Assembly (NCBI RefSeq): GCF_014066305.1
Contig: NW_023501101.1
Coordinates: 236,898 to 300,897 of the forward strand
Direction: 5' to 3'
DNA from: Letharia columbiana
Lineage: Eukaryota > Ascomycota > Lecanoromycetes > Lecanorales > Parmeliaceae
DNA: 64,000 bases
Positions 12,039 through 22,767 of the stretch are shown in pieces (the first letter of the stretch is position 1; every line of letters begins with the position of its first letter). The position numbers and the translations under genes are program-made. Below the pieces are notes generated by a model that had not been told where the DNA came from, ran no database searches, and was given only the letters and a program-made list of their open reading frames with translations.

Positions 12039-13559
12039 AGCATTCGGGTAGTCAATCGGCACTGTCGGCTTTGAGTCTTGAATGACAGTCAATCTTCGGA
12101 TGGTCTACAGACGGACAGCAAATCAGGGAGTAGTCGAGACGAGGGTACGCTACTTGATATAATATTATTATTGTCACCCGCATGAGCTGACTACCCCTAG
12201 CTTTACGTCCATCGTTCCACGTCTTGACATTGACCGTTCAAGACCCCAATTGACTTGTCCTCGAAGATTGGTCTTCGATTTCTAGAATGAAATTACAATT
12301 TAACAATCATGTTGCAGATACAGCTAGTCAGCAAGATGTTCGGTTTTTCCTTACTTCGTTCATCGAACCTGATGTAAACGCTTATAATTTTGTAAAGCTT
12401 ATGAGACTGATTATAAGATTACTCTTCTCTGCGTTGACTTTCCTTTCGTTGACGCAGAATCAAAGTTTCCCTTTCATCCCGAAGCGATTGGTTATTACCT
12501 GAGTCGTTCTTCATGTTTCTTTCCCCACCAGCAACACTCCAGTATTGGAAGCAGACCATGCCCAGAACTCCTTAATATAGTTCCTGCGTTAGATGCCTTG
12601 CTTTTGGAGATGCTGGGCTCGAATATTCTTAGAGTCAGGCTTCGCTAACATGTTGAGTCTAGCTTACTATTGCGTGTTGACTTTCACTTACACTCCACGA
12701 ACGGTCTATCCCCCTTAGAGCCGCTCATTGTCGCCCGACACTCCACTTGCCTTCATCTTTTGAACTGGGTGCATCAGATTGTGACTCTACTATCATCAAT
12801 GTCTTCCGAACCATACAGTAATTTGGCACGCCTGACCGGGTGAGAAAGGCAGGTCCCACATCCGGTCATTGCTCCGAAATCAATCACTTCTATAAACTGC
12901 ACGTCCTGGGTATGCGGCTCCTCGACCACGTCCAAAAAAAAATCCTCGGCCTTTGAGATGTTCTGTCATCGCTACATTAGCCATGATCTTATATGGGACG
13001 TCCTCGCAACTGCTCAGCAATTTTTGGGTCATGGCTTCGTGTTCTTGTTTTGCGTTGGCATGGTAACATGGCGTATACCAGTTGTACTATGAGGTGGCCG
13101 AGATCTTCGCGTCGGTGGACTTCCCAGGATCGTCACCTTCTTCGCGTGGGGGCGGACAAGGATCCCGGTACTCCAGCTCCGACCTCTATGTCCTCCCTCC
13201 ATGAGAACAAGTACAATTAAACAGGCTGGATTTGTCGGAATCTCGTAAGCTTTTGATTCCACTCATGCCGCACGCAGGCGTTGCCAGCCATGTCAACAGA
13301 TCCTTTGCCAAGCTCCACATATGCAAGCCCACCTGATTTTGAATGAATGAGCTGGACCAGGAAGCTCCCTGATCATTGGAGCCGATGGACATCCTCAGCT
13401 CGGAGACCACTCGAAGACCTGGTGGGATCGGGTCAGGGTCTAAGGAAGATCCATGGCCACTTGTCTGGAACAAAATGCTGGATTCGTGGTAGGGCTTCTG
13501 AGACCTCGCACGTAGATATTTGTGTTGTACTCGCGCTGTTCACGGAGGGTTTCTCCTTT
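12039..13559. other. Gene-poor intergenic region
   Basis: About 1.5 kb without a convincing gene. Short open frames lack coding-like composition or family resemblance. The right end abuts a small coding remnant (13560-13713). Confidence 0.4.
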
Positions 13560-13713
13560 TTAGGATAGTGCTGCTTCGACCTTGGTGTAAGGGATGGTGT
13601 TGAGGGTGGCCATGTCTGCTCCCATGTTCTTGCGCACGGCTTCTGGCTTTTTTCCCGCCTGCTTTCTTCTTGATTTCGCGAATGACAGAGGTGAATACCG
13701 CGCAAGGGTGGTG
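13560..13713 (-). pseudogene. Unrecognised coding remnant (C-terminal end of a protein)
   Basis: On the minus strand a stretch with strongly coding-like codon use reads KPEAVRKNMGADMATLN then TIPYTKVEAALS and a TAA at 13560. Upstream, after a plausible acceptor (CTTTTAG at 13714-13720), the continuation VFTSVIREIKKKAGGK lies in a different frame; the switch falls at a run of six A. It therefore looks like the last exon of a gene broken by a 1-nt indel. I could not name the family and found no further exons. Confidence 0.3.
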
Positions 13714-14030
13714 CTAAAAGGTAAGTAATAGCAGTGGATTAGATGCGTGACTCCTTTCAGCAATTAATGATGTGCTGGTGGTAATCGTACCGCGGTAGGA
13801 AACTCGACCAGGATTCGGCAAAGAAACGAGGCCATTATGGTCTGATAATGTAGTAGCATAGTGCCATTTGTATGTACAAACGCTCATTCCCCAATAATAG
13901 AGACTGTAAGCCAGTGCAAGTCGATACCTGTATCTATGCGCTATGCAATGCTTTCCTCAAACGCCGTATGTATGCCCTTCAATCACTGCCCTTAGAACAT
14001 TCTCTCTATCTCCCCGAAGCCCCGTCCTCA

Positions 14031-14510
14031 TCAAAAGCCCGGTGGATTTATCCTCTGACTGACCCTCGTCCACTTTGGCAGCTCTATCAGCACCACCAAT
14101 TAGCTGTCGCATCCTTGACCTCGTTCAATAATCCTCAAAAGAGGTCGACATACTGTGAATCCCCTTCCGATACCGCTTCTCCTTCCGATCAAACATTGTA
14201 TATTTATCCTTTGGTCTCATCTCCGCCTCCGTCGGCATCTCCTCTTTCCACCTCTCCAGCTTTGTTGTAGACCCCATGTTCTGTTTCCTGAGGGCATCAT
14301 CAACAATTGTTATTACATTGTCGACAAGACGGAGGCGTTTGCGTTGACGGCGCTTTTGGGGGACGGAGAGACGCCAGGGTATTTTCCTGTGAGGGGAGGC
14401 TGTCATTTAGTGGGACTAAAGAGACAAAAGAACTATGAAAAGGCCAGGATTGAGACATACCAGAGCAAACCTCCAGAGAGGGGAGACGTTCTTCTAAAGG
14501 CACCGAACAT
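14031..14510 (-). CDS. mrpl31: Mitochondrial large ribosomal subunit protein Mrpl31 (mL60-type, fungal)
   Basis: Small structural protein of the mitochondrial 54S ribosomal subunit, found in fungi. Three exons joined by hand: 14461-14510 (MFGAFRRTSPLSGGLL plus split Trp), 14154-14386 (KIPWRLSVPQKRRQRKRLR; MPTEAEMRPKDKYTMFDRKE) and 14031-14083 (LPKWTRVSQRINPPGF and TGA). Introns are 74 nt (14387-14460) and 70 nt (14084-14153), both GTATGT..AG, phases 2 and 1. The 111-residue product matches the usual fungal length, and the three conserved blocks (KIPWRLS, KDKYTMFD.KEK.YRKGIH, LPKWTRVSQR) fall on three separate exons, which confirms the splicing. Reading through the second intron would give a false C-terminus. 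Confidence 0.95.
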
Positions 14511-14898
14511 GATTCTGCTATCGTTAAGACAGATATTTCATTGTGACTGAGAAAGCTCAAAAGATCCTCACCGCGGAAATGATCCGGTTAGGATGACTAA
14601 TCTTGTTCTCTAAATTACAAGCCCTCAGTTCTTGCCCACAGACTGATCTTCTCCATTGAATCAACGCTCCTTTCAGAAAGCATCTACCGCATCTCAGAAC
14701 CTGTTGGGAGACATCTGATCAGATTGCACGCATTGTGGTTTTGGGAAAAGCTTGTAGACCTCCTATCTTCGTCTCCAAGAGCTTCCGGCTCTCCAAAGGT
14801 CTGAGGCGAACTAGGCAGACGAAGGAGCTTGGCCTGCAAGCATCTTGCATATCTTCCTCGAGAAAACCTAAGATCGCCTTCTCTTCAATGATATCGAG
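14511..14898. other. Spacer between velvet gene 3' end and mrpl31
   Basis: 388 bp containing the 3' end of the velvet gene and the promoter of mrpl31 (same strand). Nothing else recognised. Confidence 0.4.
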
Positions 14899-15951
14899 TC
14901 AATAGCGCCAATGCAGGCCGTTGATCTCCATTTCGTCCTTCTCAAAGTAGGCTTGCAAACTACAGTTTGAGATGATCTTAAAGCTCCCCTCTGCTTTGAG
15001 AATCTTCATTTCGATTGCCTGATCTCAGCATTAGCGGGTCATTCAACGGCGTACCATCTGACTAAGGGTTTTGCTCATTACCTTGACCGGTCTCTGTGCT
15101 TGCAACTGTCAAATCTGTCATCGCTCACCTTGTCTTACTGGAGACGGCGCAAATGCATGGACTCTAATGACCTGAGTATCCACCCCCATAAGCTCTCTTG
15201 GAGGCTCGATAGCAGGGTCGTCGTCTCCTCGCTCCTCGCTCTGTGAAGATCTCAACACCGCAATGTGGATCTTGAAATATCCAGAGTGACGAATCTGAAG
15301 ATCTTTGAATGCCAACGACCATTTCTCTTCTGTCCGAGTAGCCGAAAGATCTCGAAAAAGCGGTGTGACCATATCTTCGGCAGCAAGGATATCGGGCGCG
15401 AAGAGAGCCATCGCCATTTGTCCATCAGCAGACATCAGCGATACTTGAGCCCATAGGTTACCTTCTTCGCCCATCCAACTCTCACCTCGTTGGTGTCTCA
15501 GACGTCTTATGTTCACGACTACTGGTGAGAGGCGGTTCCCTGGACGAACTTCGAGCGGAGGTTGTTGCTCAATACTGATCGATATTGTGCGGATTTGTAT
15601 GCTCTCCCGTACAAGGTTTTGCGTGGAGCTCGCTTCTCCCGCTGTCATATGACGGGTGCGCAAGGTATACCTATCTATGCCGCCCTCTAAGTTACTTGGG
15701 CCGACTGTTGAAGGACGCTTGCCTCGGTCCCCTACTAGAGATACTGCTGAAAGTCCTGGATCCGCTTCTTCATGCTCATCGTCCCGGTCGACCATCTGTT
15801 GTAGGTTTCTTATTGGTTGGGGTTTGTATTCTCGATTCTTTTGCTTGTGATCTCCTGAGTATCGTATCTGCCGGAACGGAAACACTGGTCTGATGGAACG
15901 ATCCCCAGCAAAGACCCGTTCATTGACACAAGATATCACCTGGATATCCAT
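14899..15951 (-). CDS. Divergent velvet-domain transcriptional regulator
   Basis: Velvet proteins are fungal DNA-binding/dimerising regulators coupling development and secondary metabolism. Residues of about 118-290 show the velvet pattern: ISISIEQQPPLEVRPG..LSPVVVNIRR, then LWAQVSLMSADGQ, a linker with TPLFRDL, and LAFKDLQIRHSGYFKIHIAV. It is not clearly VeA, VelB, VosA or VelC. The chosen ATG is 15951; the frame is open further upstream to an ATG at 16101 but that segment is not velvet-like. The main exon (15139-15951) must be spliced before the in-frame stop at 15118. A final exon 14899-15018 (AIEMKILKAEGSFKIISNCS ... LHWRY, TGA) follows in phase. Between them is either one 120-nt intron, or a 33-nt intron, a 24-nt exon (15082-15105, LQAQRPVK) and a 63-nt intron. 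Confidence 0.75.
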
Positions 15952-17528
15952 TGCGGATGATTTAGATTGAGCGCAGAGATAACCACCAAGCAATAATGAG
16001 AATGAATGAGAGAATTGGCCCTGAAGCCAATTGAGGAAAATTTGACACGGTGGACCTCTGTGGAGACACCTTCTCTCTTCATAACCCTCTCCAGCCATCA
16101 TATATGAGGAGGAGGCATGAGTAGAAGTGCCATTGGTAGAAAGGAATGGTAAAAGCCAGTCGAACGGGTCTAAATACGCCAAAAGTCACAGAGAAAGGGA
16201 CCACAGCTACGATGCTACCACAAATGGGCAACAAGGTCATGATAACAGCCACGCTTTGGTATCAAATACGAGGAGTAGCACCAGGGAGAAATTTTCGTTT
16301 TTTCGGCCTCCACAGTATCGTCTCTTCTTCGACCGATTTTTCGCATCTTGGCTGTCGTGGCAGCAGAATATGCTTAAGACAGCCATGTGATCTCATTGAG
16401 CGCCTCAATGTCTTGCAGCAACTAAGGTCCAAGGATAGCTTTGGTCGAGGACCTCCCATTTTTCCGAAAGTTGGCAGAGGCTAAAGCTGCTATTTGGACG
16501 CCTCGCATAGCGCTTGCGTCTTCGTGCAGGATCGGTTTCCATGGTTGAGATCTAGATCGCGCAAGCCATCCCCCCGGTTCGCGAACTAAAGACGTGAACC
16601 CAGCAATCAGAACATCGCATTTTCCCTCTCTTTCTTCCTTAGGCATAGCTCTTGTCACCGTGCGGCGTTTTCGGATCTGTCAGATGCACTCCAACCCGTT
16701 TCCATATCTTCAACCACCATGGTGGCCGCGACTAGAGACAACTTCCACCGAACTGGTCCGTAAGGCTGCCTCCTCAGTAGCTCTCGCCATACCTGTCGAA
16801 ACTATCTCCTGCGTCTTTTCTACTGGGGCCGCTTCACGCTCTAATCGCCCGCATACCAAAGCCGGCACTTGTGTCAACGGCACGGCTGTACGTCTCGGGT
16901 TTCCACTCTATGCACGCTCGTTATCTTCATGAGGTCATAGATGCAATTGTAGTGCACGTCACCGGCAGGGTCCCTGTTTAAATCGAAAATGTGTATAAGT
17001 CTGGCAAGTTAGCCTCGCCGGACATATTCTGCTGGACCGGGCATCCAAGGTCGGTCTCCCTAGTGGTGCGTGGAGGCCACGAAGGCCGCCTCGAAATGCA
17101 GATCATGCTTACTGCTAGCCGCTACCCATGCCTGCACCAGTTGAGCATCAAGGGACGGGCCACGTTCCTGGTGACAACTTTGGATCACGTGCTTTCGAAA
17201 TGATAACGAAAAGAAATGGGACACTAGAGCTTGTATGGATATCACTGAAACCAGGCCATACATGCTAGTGAATGGTAAAGATCGCTGGTACGAATGGTGT
17301 TGTCAGACCTAGGCGGCTCGACTTAGCCAACTTTGCCGTCTAAAAGCCTGTTGCACGGACTGTGGCACGTCGCCATACTCGGACCCAAAGCTTGCAAGGG
17401 GAAGACGAAAGAGACAAGTATGGAACTGATCAAGCAAGCATCCTTCATTCTGGATGGCCGCGAAATATTGAGAGACGGCACATATCTGCGAGCGGTTCAC
17501 ACAACTCGTGTGCAGTCCCCTATGTGCT
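15952..17528. other. Intergenic region upstream of the velvet gene
   Basis: About 1.6 kb, long for this window, as is common upstream of regulators. It may contain additional 5' exons or leader sequence of the velvet gene (15952-16182 is open in the same frame). I see no independent gene. Confidence 0.4.
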
Positions 17529-18207
17529 TCACATCTGCTGTAAGAGCACCTTGATCCCGTCCTTCTCGCCTTTTATCTCCATCACTGAACTCGTCAGCAC
17601 CCTTGAAGTCGGACCCGACAATTTCAATGCGGTTTGTGGTCTTGCTGTATATACGTACTCTTGTTGTACATCTCCTGAATCTTCTTCCACTTCTTCAGCA
17701 CCATCTCATCCATAGCAGCGAGCTCTGCTTTATACTGTGCAATCTTGACTATGGACACCTGAGACAAGGCGGAGAGACAAGGCTCACAAAGTAGGCGAAT
17801 GTGTATGTTCAACACTTCGGAGACATAGCTGTACCGATCGGTTGGTATTGGTATACTCTGTTGCATTAGATTGGATTTGCTGAGCACGGCGTTTTCCTGT
17901 CTCTTCAAGTTCATATAGCGCTCGATGATCGGCGCAAGACGCATTTTGCTGCGGTGTGGGTCAGCCTGTGGAGCACAAGTCAGGTGTTTGCACAGTTTCC
18001 AATGCCCTTACAATGAATGAGAAGCTTACCTGTTTGCAAATGCTTGTGAACCGCAGCTGCAGTAGATGTGGGAGGTCGAAGGAGGAGATCCTTGTTGGCT
18101 CAGTGTGTTAGGTTACAGACTCTTCAAAGGATGAGGATGTTTGCTCCAGCTCACGGGGTTGCACGGAAGAGTTGTACAGAGTCAAAAAAAACTTGATGAG
18201 AAGACAT
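17529..18207 (-). CDS. Small four-exon helical protein of unknown function
   Basis: No single open frame shows this gene, but four exons join in phase: 18155-18207 (MSSHQVFFDSVQLFRATP), 18030-18090 (ISSFDLPHLLQLRFTSICKQ), 17659-17965 (ADPHRSKMRLAPIIERYMNL and onward) and 17529-17584 (MMEIKGEKDGIKVLLQQM, TGA). Introns are 64, 63 and 74 nt with good donors (GTGAGC, GTAAGC, GTACGT). Acceptors are AAG, CAG and CAG, with clear CTAAC/CTGAC branch sites. The 158-residue product is almost all helix with a C-terminal coiled coil (KIAQYKAELAAMDEMVLKKW), like small subunits of tethering, kinetochore or BLOC-type complexes; that is only a guess. A 57-nt in-frame segment (LNIHIRLLCEPCLSALSQ) might be one more intron. 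Confidence 0.6.
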
Positions 18208-18480
18208 CGCAATAAGTGCTTTGCGATGATCTTCGTTTATATCACGTCTTAGACACGTAAAATTCTGCATAACGCAGTTGCCGGGGACGATAGCCAGGAC
18301 CAAAGTGCTCCTTCCAACATTTGACCTCCAGGATCTCTTCGTGTGAACATCACCCAGCAACATAGGTTCTTCATATCACACATCACTACTCATTTAGCAA
18401 CAGTCATACCGCATTAGTCCCTCGCTTACTTGCATCAATACATCTATTCTAGACTTCTGCTGCATGGCCTGTGTGACCGA

Positions 18481-18681
18481 ATGGACAGAGGCTTCATTCT
18501 GGGTATCGATTGGCCTATCGCTGTCATAGCTGGAGGGATCGCAGTCTTCCTTGTTGGTGGTGTTTGGCTCGTGATCTGGCAGTGTCTGAAAACTCGAAAG
18601 CTCAATCGGGACTTCGAAGAGAGAAAAAATCCTTCTCAATCACGACACGTCCACTTTGATGAGCGACTTGTCCTTGACTAG
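18481..18681 (+). CDS. Possible small single-pass membrane protein
   Basis: A 66-codon frame from ATG 18481 to TAG 18681. It has one strong transmembrane helix (WPIAVIAGGIAVFLVGGVWL), flanked on the C-terminal side by basic residues (KTRKLNRDFEERK), the arrangement expected of a type III-like single-pass protein. It lies 273 bp from the divergent four-exon gene. There is no family recognition, and its short length makes a chance frame possible. Confidence 0.35.
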   Translation: MDRGFILGIDWPIAVIAGGIAVFLVGGVWLVIWQCLKTRKLNRDFEERKNPSQSRHVHFDERLVLD

Positions 18682-19032
18682 CATAAAAATCTCTACATCA
18701 GCCAGCAGTACCGCCGTTTCTATCTTCGTGCTAGCAAGCCCTTAATCCGCATCTTCAGCATTAGTTATAGCGAGCACTTCATCAGTAAGTACATCAGCCC
18801 TTCTTCCTTGGAACGAGGCTTTCTCCTTGCTCCTTTGACAAGCACTAAGATATCATCGATAGCAAGTAGTCTCCCATCTATCGTCGTCATCGTCACGAAT
18901 TGTCGACCCATATCTTTGGCTAACGGAGAGACGTTGTCACTAGTAAGCGTCTGACAGAGGCATTGGCACTAGTCACTATCTCTTTCAAGAATTTTGTCAG
19001 AATGAGGCTAATTAACCTACCAGCATGTCAAA

Positions 19033-21411
19033 ATGAAGCCCATACCTGTGCTACACATGATACTTGCCCTATTAGTGTTCTTCGCACTGGCAGCATCAGT
19101 ATCAGCCGATGAAGACAAGGAGAAGAAGAAGGATCCATTCAGATTCGCTCTGATCCCCGCGTACCTCAGCGTTGCAATACCGTCATTGATTTTCGTCTCC
19201 TGGGCTTTATGGCGAAGCATTCACAACTGGGGTTCGTGGAAGATCCATACTCCATCACCTCGGCCACAATGTCTGAGAACAACGCTTGGATGGGTCGATC
19301 GAGAAACATTGGAGCTAAGGCAAGCAAAGCGAGCTAAGCGCAAGAAGGCCAAACGCGATCAGCAGAAAGTCTATCGTACTACCAAGGCCAACTACAAGTG
19401 GATATTCCATGACCCTACCCGTGAACTCCAGCAGCGATTCGATGACCAGAAAGAGCGATCCCACCTTCGCTTGCTACCATCCTGGATGCGAAGCTACCCA
19501 CACGGAACTCTGCAGTCGGGCATGTTGGCGAATATATCAGCGTCTCTTCAACATTGCCAACTCGATGGCAACCCCATGTCTGGTGCACTTCACGATCCCT
19601 ACCGGCTGCCTGACCTCCCCATCATGGACTGGCCTGATGCACTCGTGCCCGGCGCTCCTGAGAAATCTTGCCTTCTGCCTAAGGTTCCAATGATGTGCCA
19701 GCCAAATGTAATTCAGATCTGGCATATTCGTGAAGCACCGCTGCCTGAGCGCATGGGTCTTCCACCTCTCGAATCTGAACAAGAGCTCAATGGCGAGGTG
19801 GATGCCCAAGCGACAGTAATCAGACGTGACACGGAGCACAGGCTTAGAGAGGGACGTCCCCGAGAGAGAATGAATGAGTTTGCATCGGAGCCCAGCATTG
19901 AAGTGGGAGGTGCTCTTCTTCCAATCTTCACCCCCCCGGTCGTGCGACCTCCTCCCGTGTTTAGCAGACAGCCCGTACGAGACACTCCTGGTCCAGAAGC
20001 CAGGAGCTTCGCAGTCAGACGTTCGCGCTACATCGAGAGACACATCCAAGAAATTCGTAATGACCCTAGACTGATGCTGGTCCGCGGCTCACTGGACGAA
20101 TTGATGCGAGAACTTCGTCGAGCCACTGGTGCCGACCACAGACATGCCCCCATTGCCAGTCGAGCGCCCGTGCGGGATCCTACTGTGCCAGAGAGCGTAC
20201 GTCAGGCACGCAGACATCAACAATACATCGAGGAGCTTGAGAGCAGCATCGACGACCTTCGTAGTGAATCCACAATAACTCCGGTCCGTGGCAGACTGGA
20301 CAGCTTGATGCACGAGCTCCGTGCAGCAAGAGCTACAAGGGACAGACTAGCTCCCATTCCCAGTCTGCGCCCGGCTGTCCCTAGCTCTCAAGGTCAGCTT
20401 CAGAGCACTCAAGTTAACCAGCTACCGACTCCCATTCAGAGCACAGCCGCGGGATTCCAGCCCAGACCAAGAGTTAGCTTCGGCGCGACGATACCTGGTA
20501 CGGTAGAAGTCATGAATCTCGTAGACAGACTTCACCATCTCACCATCGAGAACCTTCAGAACTGGCTCCGAGACTTACAGAACCATATGAACTTTCTAAA
20601 TATTCGAGAATTCGTTAGGACCGTGGATGCGTTCAACAGCACATTTCAAGGACTCACTTCAATACGGGCCAATCTGGCCCTTATTGCCAGCTTGGGCCCG
20701 GCTCATCCCGTCAGCCAAAGGCTGCTTCGTAACATCCAGAACATCCAGAACATCCAGAACATCCAGAACATCCAGAACATCCAGAACATCCAGAACATCC
20801 AGAACATCCAGAATATCAATACATCTAACCCAACCCTGGTCACACCAGTAACACACGGAGAAGTCAATCGTGCAGTAATCGAGGGTCCAGCAACGGGTGA
20901 CTATATCACTTCAACTCCCACGTCTGAAGAAGAAGTTCATGGAAGAGGCGGTCGTGCAGTCACCGAAGGACCCACAACAGATGATACTTCCGGTCCAATT
21001 CCCAATTCGGAAGAAGATGAAGAAGATCTTCGACCCGACACCCAACACTCCACTGCGGCAGTACTTCTACGCTCCGTACCAGACCACGATGCCACTCTGG
21101 ATCAGGCCGACCCCACCGCCCAACCCCACCTTGAGTATGAAGAAACTATTCGTGCGGAAGCCACCCACCAAACAGCAGCCTTTCATACTGAGATGGGCCG
21201 TTCAGGTCTCGCCCCTGATGATCACGTTCAGGACGTAGAGGCAGAAAACGATGCAACTCCAATCAACACAGCTCACAGTCCATCTTCATCGATTGCCGCT
21301 CTATCCAATTCGACGGCTACGGCCACTCAAGCATCCGACATCGCAAGGCTAGCCTTGCCAAACGTGGTGGATGCTCTCAATGAAGAGCTTTACACGGATG
21401 CATACCCATGA
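19033..21411 (+). CDS. Large membrane-anchored protein with internal duplications and an (NIQ)9 tract
   Basis: Single exon, ATG 19033 to TGA, 792 residues, family not recognised. The N-terminus is a signal peptide or anchor (residues 1-25) followed by a charged spacer and a second membrane helix (about 38-62, FALIPAYLSVAIPSLIFVSW). A highly basic segment comes next (RQAKRAKRKKAKRDQQK), so the long remainder is probably cytosolic. Two tandem modules of about 63 residues (around 331 and 394) share YIE..I...R......VRGxLDxLMxELR and P-I-x-S-R/L-x-P; a third, weaker version precedes the NIQ tract. The C-terminal third is acidic and disordered with two E-G-P-[AT]-T-x-D-[YD] repeats. It looks like a rapidly evolving, lineage-specific protein. 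Confidence 0.7.
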   Translation: MKPIPVLHMILALLVFFALAASVSADEDKEKKKDPFRFALIPAYLSVAIPSLIFVSWALWRSIHNWGSWKIHTPSPRPQCLRTTLGWVDRETLELRQAKRAKRKKAKRDQQKVYRTTKANYKWIFHDPTRELQQRFDDQKERSHLRLLPSWMRSYPHGTLQSGMLANISASLQHCQLDGNPMSGALHDPYRLPDLPIMDWPDALVPGAPEKSCLLPKVPMMCQPNVIQIWHIREAPLPERMGLPPLESEQELNGEVDAQATVIRRDTEHRLREGRPRERMNEFASEPSIEVGGALLPIFTPPVVRPPPVFSRQPVRDTPGPEARSFAVRRSRYIERHIQEIRNDPRLMLVRGSLDELMRELRRATGADHRHAPIASRAPVRDPTVPESVRQARRHQQYIEELESSIDDLRSESTITPVRGRLDSLMHELRAARATRDRLAPIPSLRPAVPSSQGQLQSTQVNQLPTPIQSTAAGFQPRPRVSFGATIPGTVEVMNLVDRLHHLTIENLQNWLRDLQNHMNFLNIREFVRTVDAFNSTFQGLTSIRANLALIASLGPAHPVSQRLLRNIQNIQNIQNIQNIQNIQNIQNIQNIQNINTSNPTLVTPVTHGEVNRAVIEGPATGDYITSTPTSEEEVHGRGGRAVTEGPTTDDTSGPIPNSEEDEEDLRPDTQHSTAAVLLRSVPDHDATLDQADPTAQPHLEYEETIRAEATHQTAAFHTEMGRSGLAPDDHVQDVEAENDATPINTAHSPSSSIAALSNSTATATQASDIARLALPNVVDALNEELYTDAYP
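20731..20811 (+). repeat. 9-bp coding minisatellite (AACATCCAG)9
   Basis: Nine perfect head-to-tail copies of AACATCCAG plus a decayed tenth (AATATCAAT), encoding (NIQ)9-NIN inside the membrane protein. All copies are identical at synonymous sites, so the expansion is recent or is kept homogeneous by slippage or unequal exchange. The unit length keeps the frame open. Confidence 0.97.
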
Positions 21412-22767
21412 TATCGCTGTCGTAGTAGGCAGTGATCGTGCGTCCCGGGCTTGGGAAGTTGTGGATGGTACTATGGAGCAAAGCTGAGGACTGAACGGGT
21501 CCGCCGACTCGATGAGCGATACGCTACTTACTTTTTTTTTACAACCAACATCGATAAGACCTTCAACTTCTTTCTATTCTTGTAGATTACAATTTGAGGG
21601 AGCGACTCGCATGGGCTCATTCCAGTGTGATAGCGCGTTTCAAGGAGGTGTTGCTTGAATGTATCATAGCAGTCAGATAGTCAATTCAGCTCTACTCTAC
21701 GACGTTCCAAAGTATCGTTACCGCATTAATATGTAGTTGTGGACAAGCTGGGTAGATCCAGATCAGATTCTCATGATAACAATCCATGGCACAGCAGGGT
21801 CAATCGTCGCAATGACTAAATTGGTGTGTACTAATTGGTCAACAGCACAAGAGCTCAAAACCATAGACACAAAGCTTGCCGATATCCTCTACCAAGCGTA
21901 ATCGGTGCGTCTAGTAAGTCTCCAGCTTCTATTTCAACAAACACTATCGTATCTATCAATCATCTGCTATCTAGATCTTGCATCTCCGTCTCATACTCCA
22001 CCTGCCTGGAGCGAATCAGAGCACGGTGTTCCATTCGCGGCAAAAACAAAGAAGCTTTCGAAAGTTGGAGACGGCGCTTGTACCATTATGCAGCCCCTAT
22101 GAATAGATTACGTTGCAGCTACACGGCGTTAACGACAGTGGCTCGAGTCGCTACGCTTTGATTGAGGGTTTATACCCACCAATTTTTATCTTCAGTTGAT
22201 CCTGATCAAGTCATCTGTGACTACAGCACGATCACGTCTGCGTCTGCCTTCACCCCCAGAGCAAGGCCTGTTCGTTTTGAACAGAACGCGACCATCGATG
22301 CCGGTGGCACATCGACAAGGACACATGGAAATGTTGGTTCTCGCTGCCCTCTGCTTGAGCTGTCTCTCCAGCTTCGCAACCAATTCTATCGAGATTCACT
22401 TGACACTGAACATGCTCGCAATACACAGTCGCAGAATAACGCTTATATGTCCACTCTCTAGTATGGATTGCTGTGGTTGAAGGCAATCTAAAGGCCTTTC
22501 CTTGTAGACACCTGAATCCTTTACGCCAAGAACAAATCAGCGCTGAACGTATTAACGTGCAGTACAACTCCAATCTCTTGTTCGACTGGCGCTATTCAAT
22601 GACGATGACAATACCAGAATGCGTTTCACCGACATCCATGGTAGTTGATTTGGTAACGCAGGTTGTGTACTGGGTGAGTGACGTTGAGACTGCATAGATC
22701 TTGGCCCCTAGAAGGCTTCTCGCAAAGAACGAGTATTCCTGTGTTGCTTGAAACTGTGATACGTTGG
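21412..22767. other. Intergenic region
   Basis: Convergent spacer of about 1.36 kb between two long genes, with a run of nine T near 21532-21540. No coding remnant recognised. Confidence 0.4.

Noticed and set aside
20659..20856. Antisense frame through the 9-bp repeat (DVL repeats)
   Set aside because: A by-product of the stop-free 9-mer; the sense gene is long and intact.
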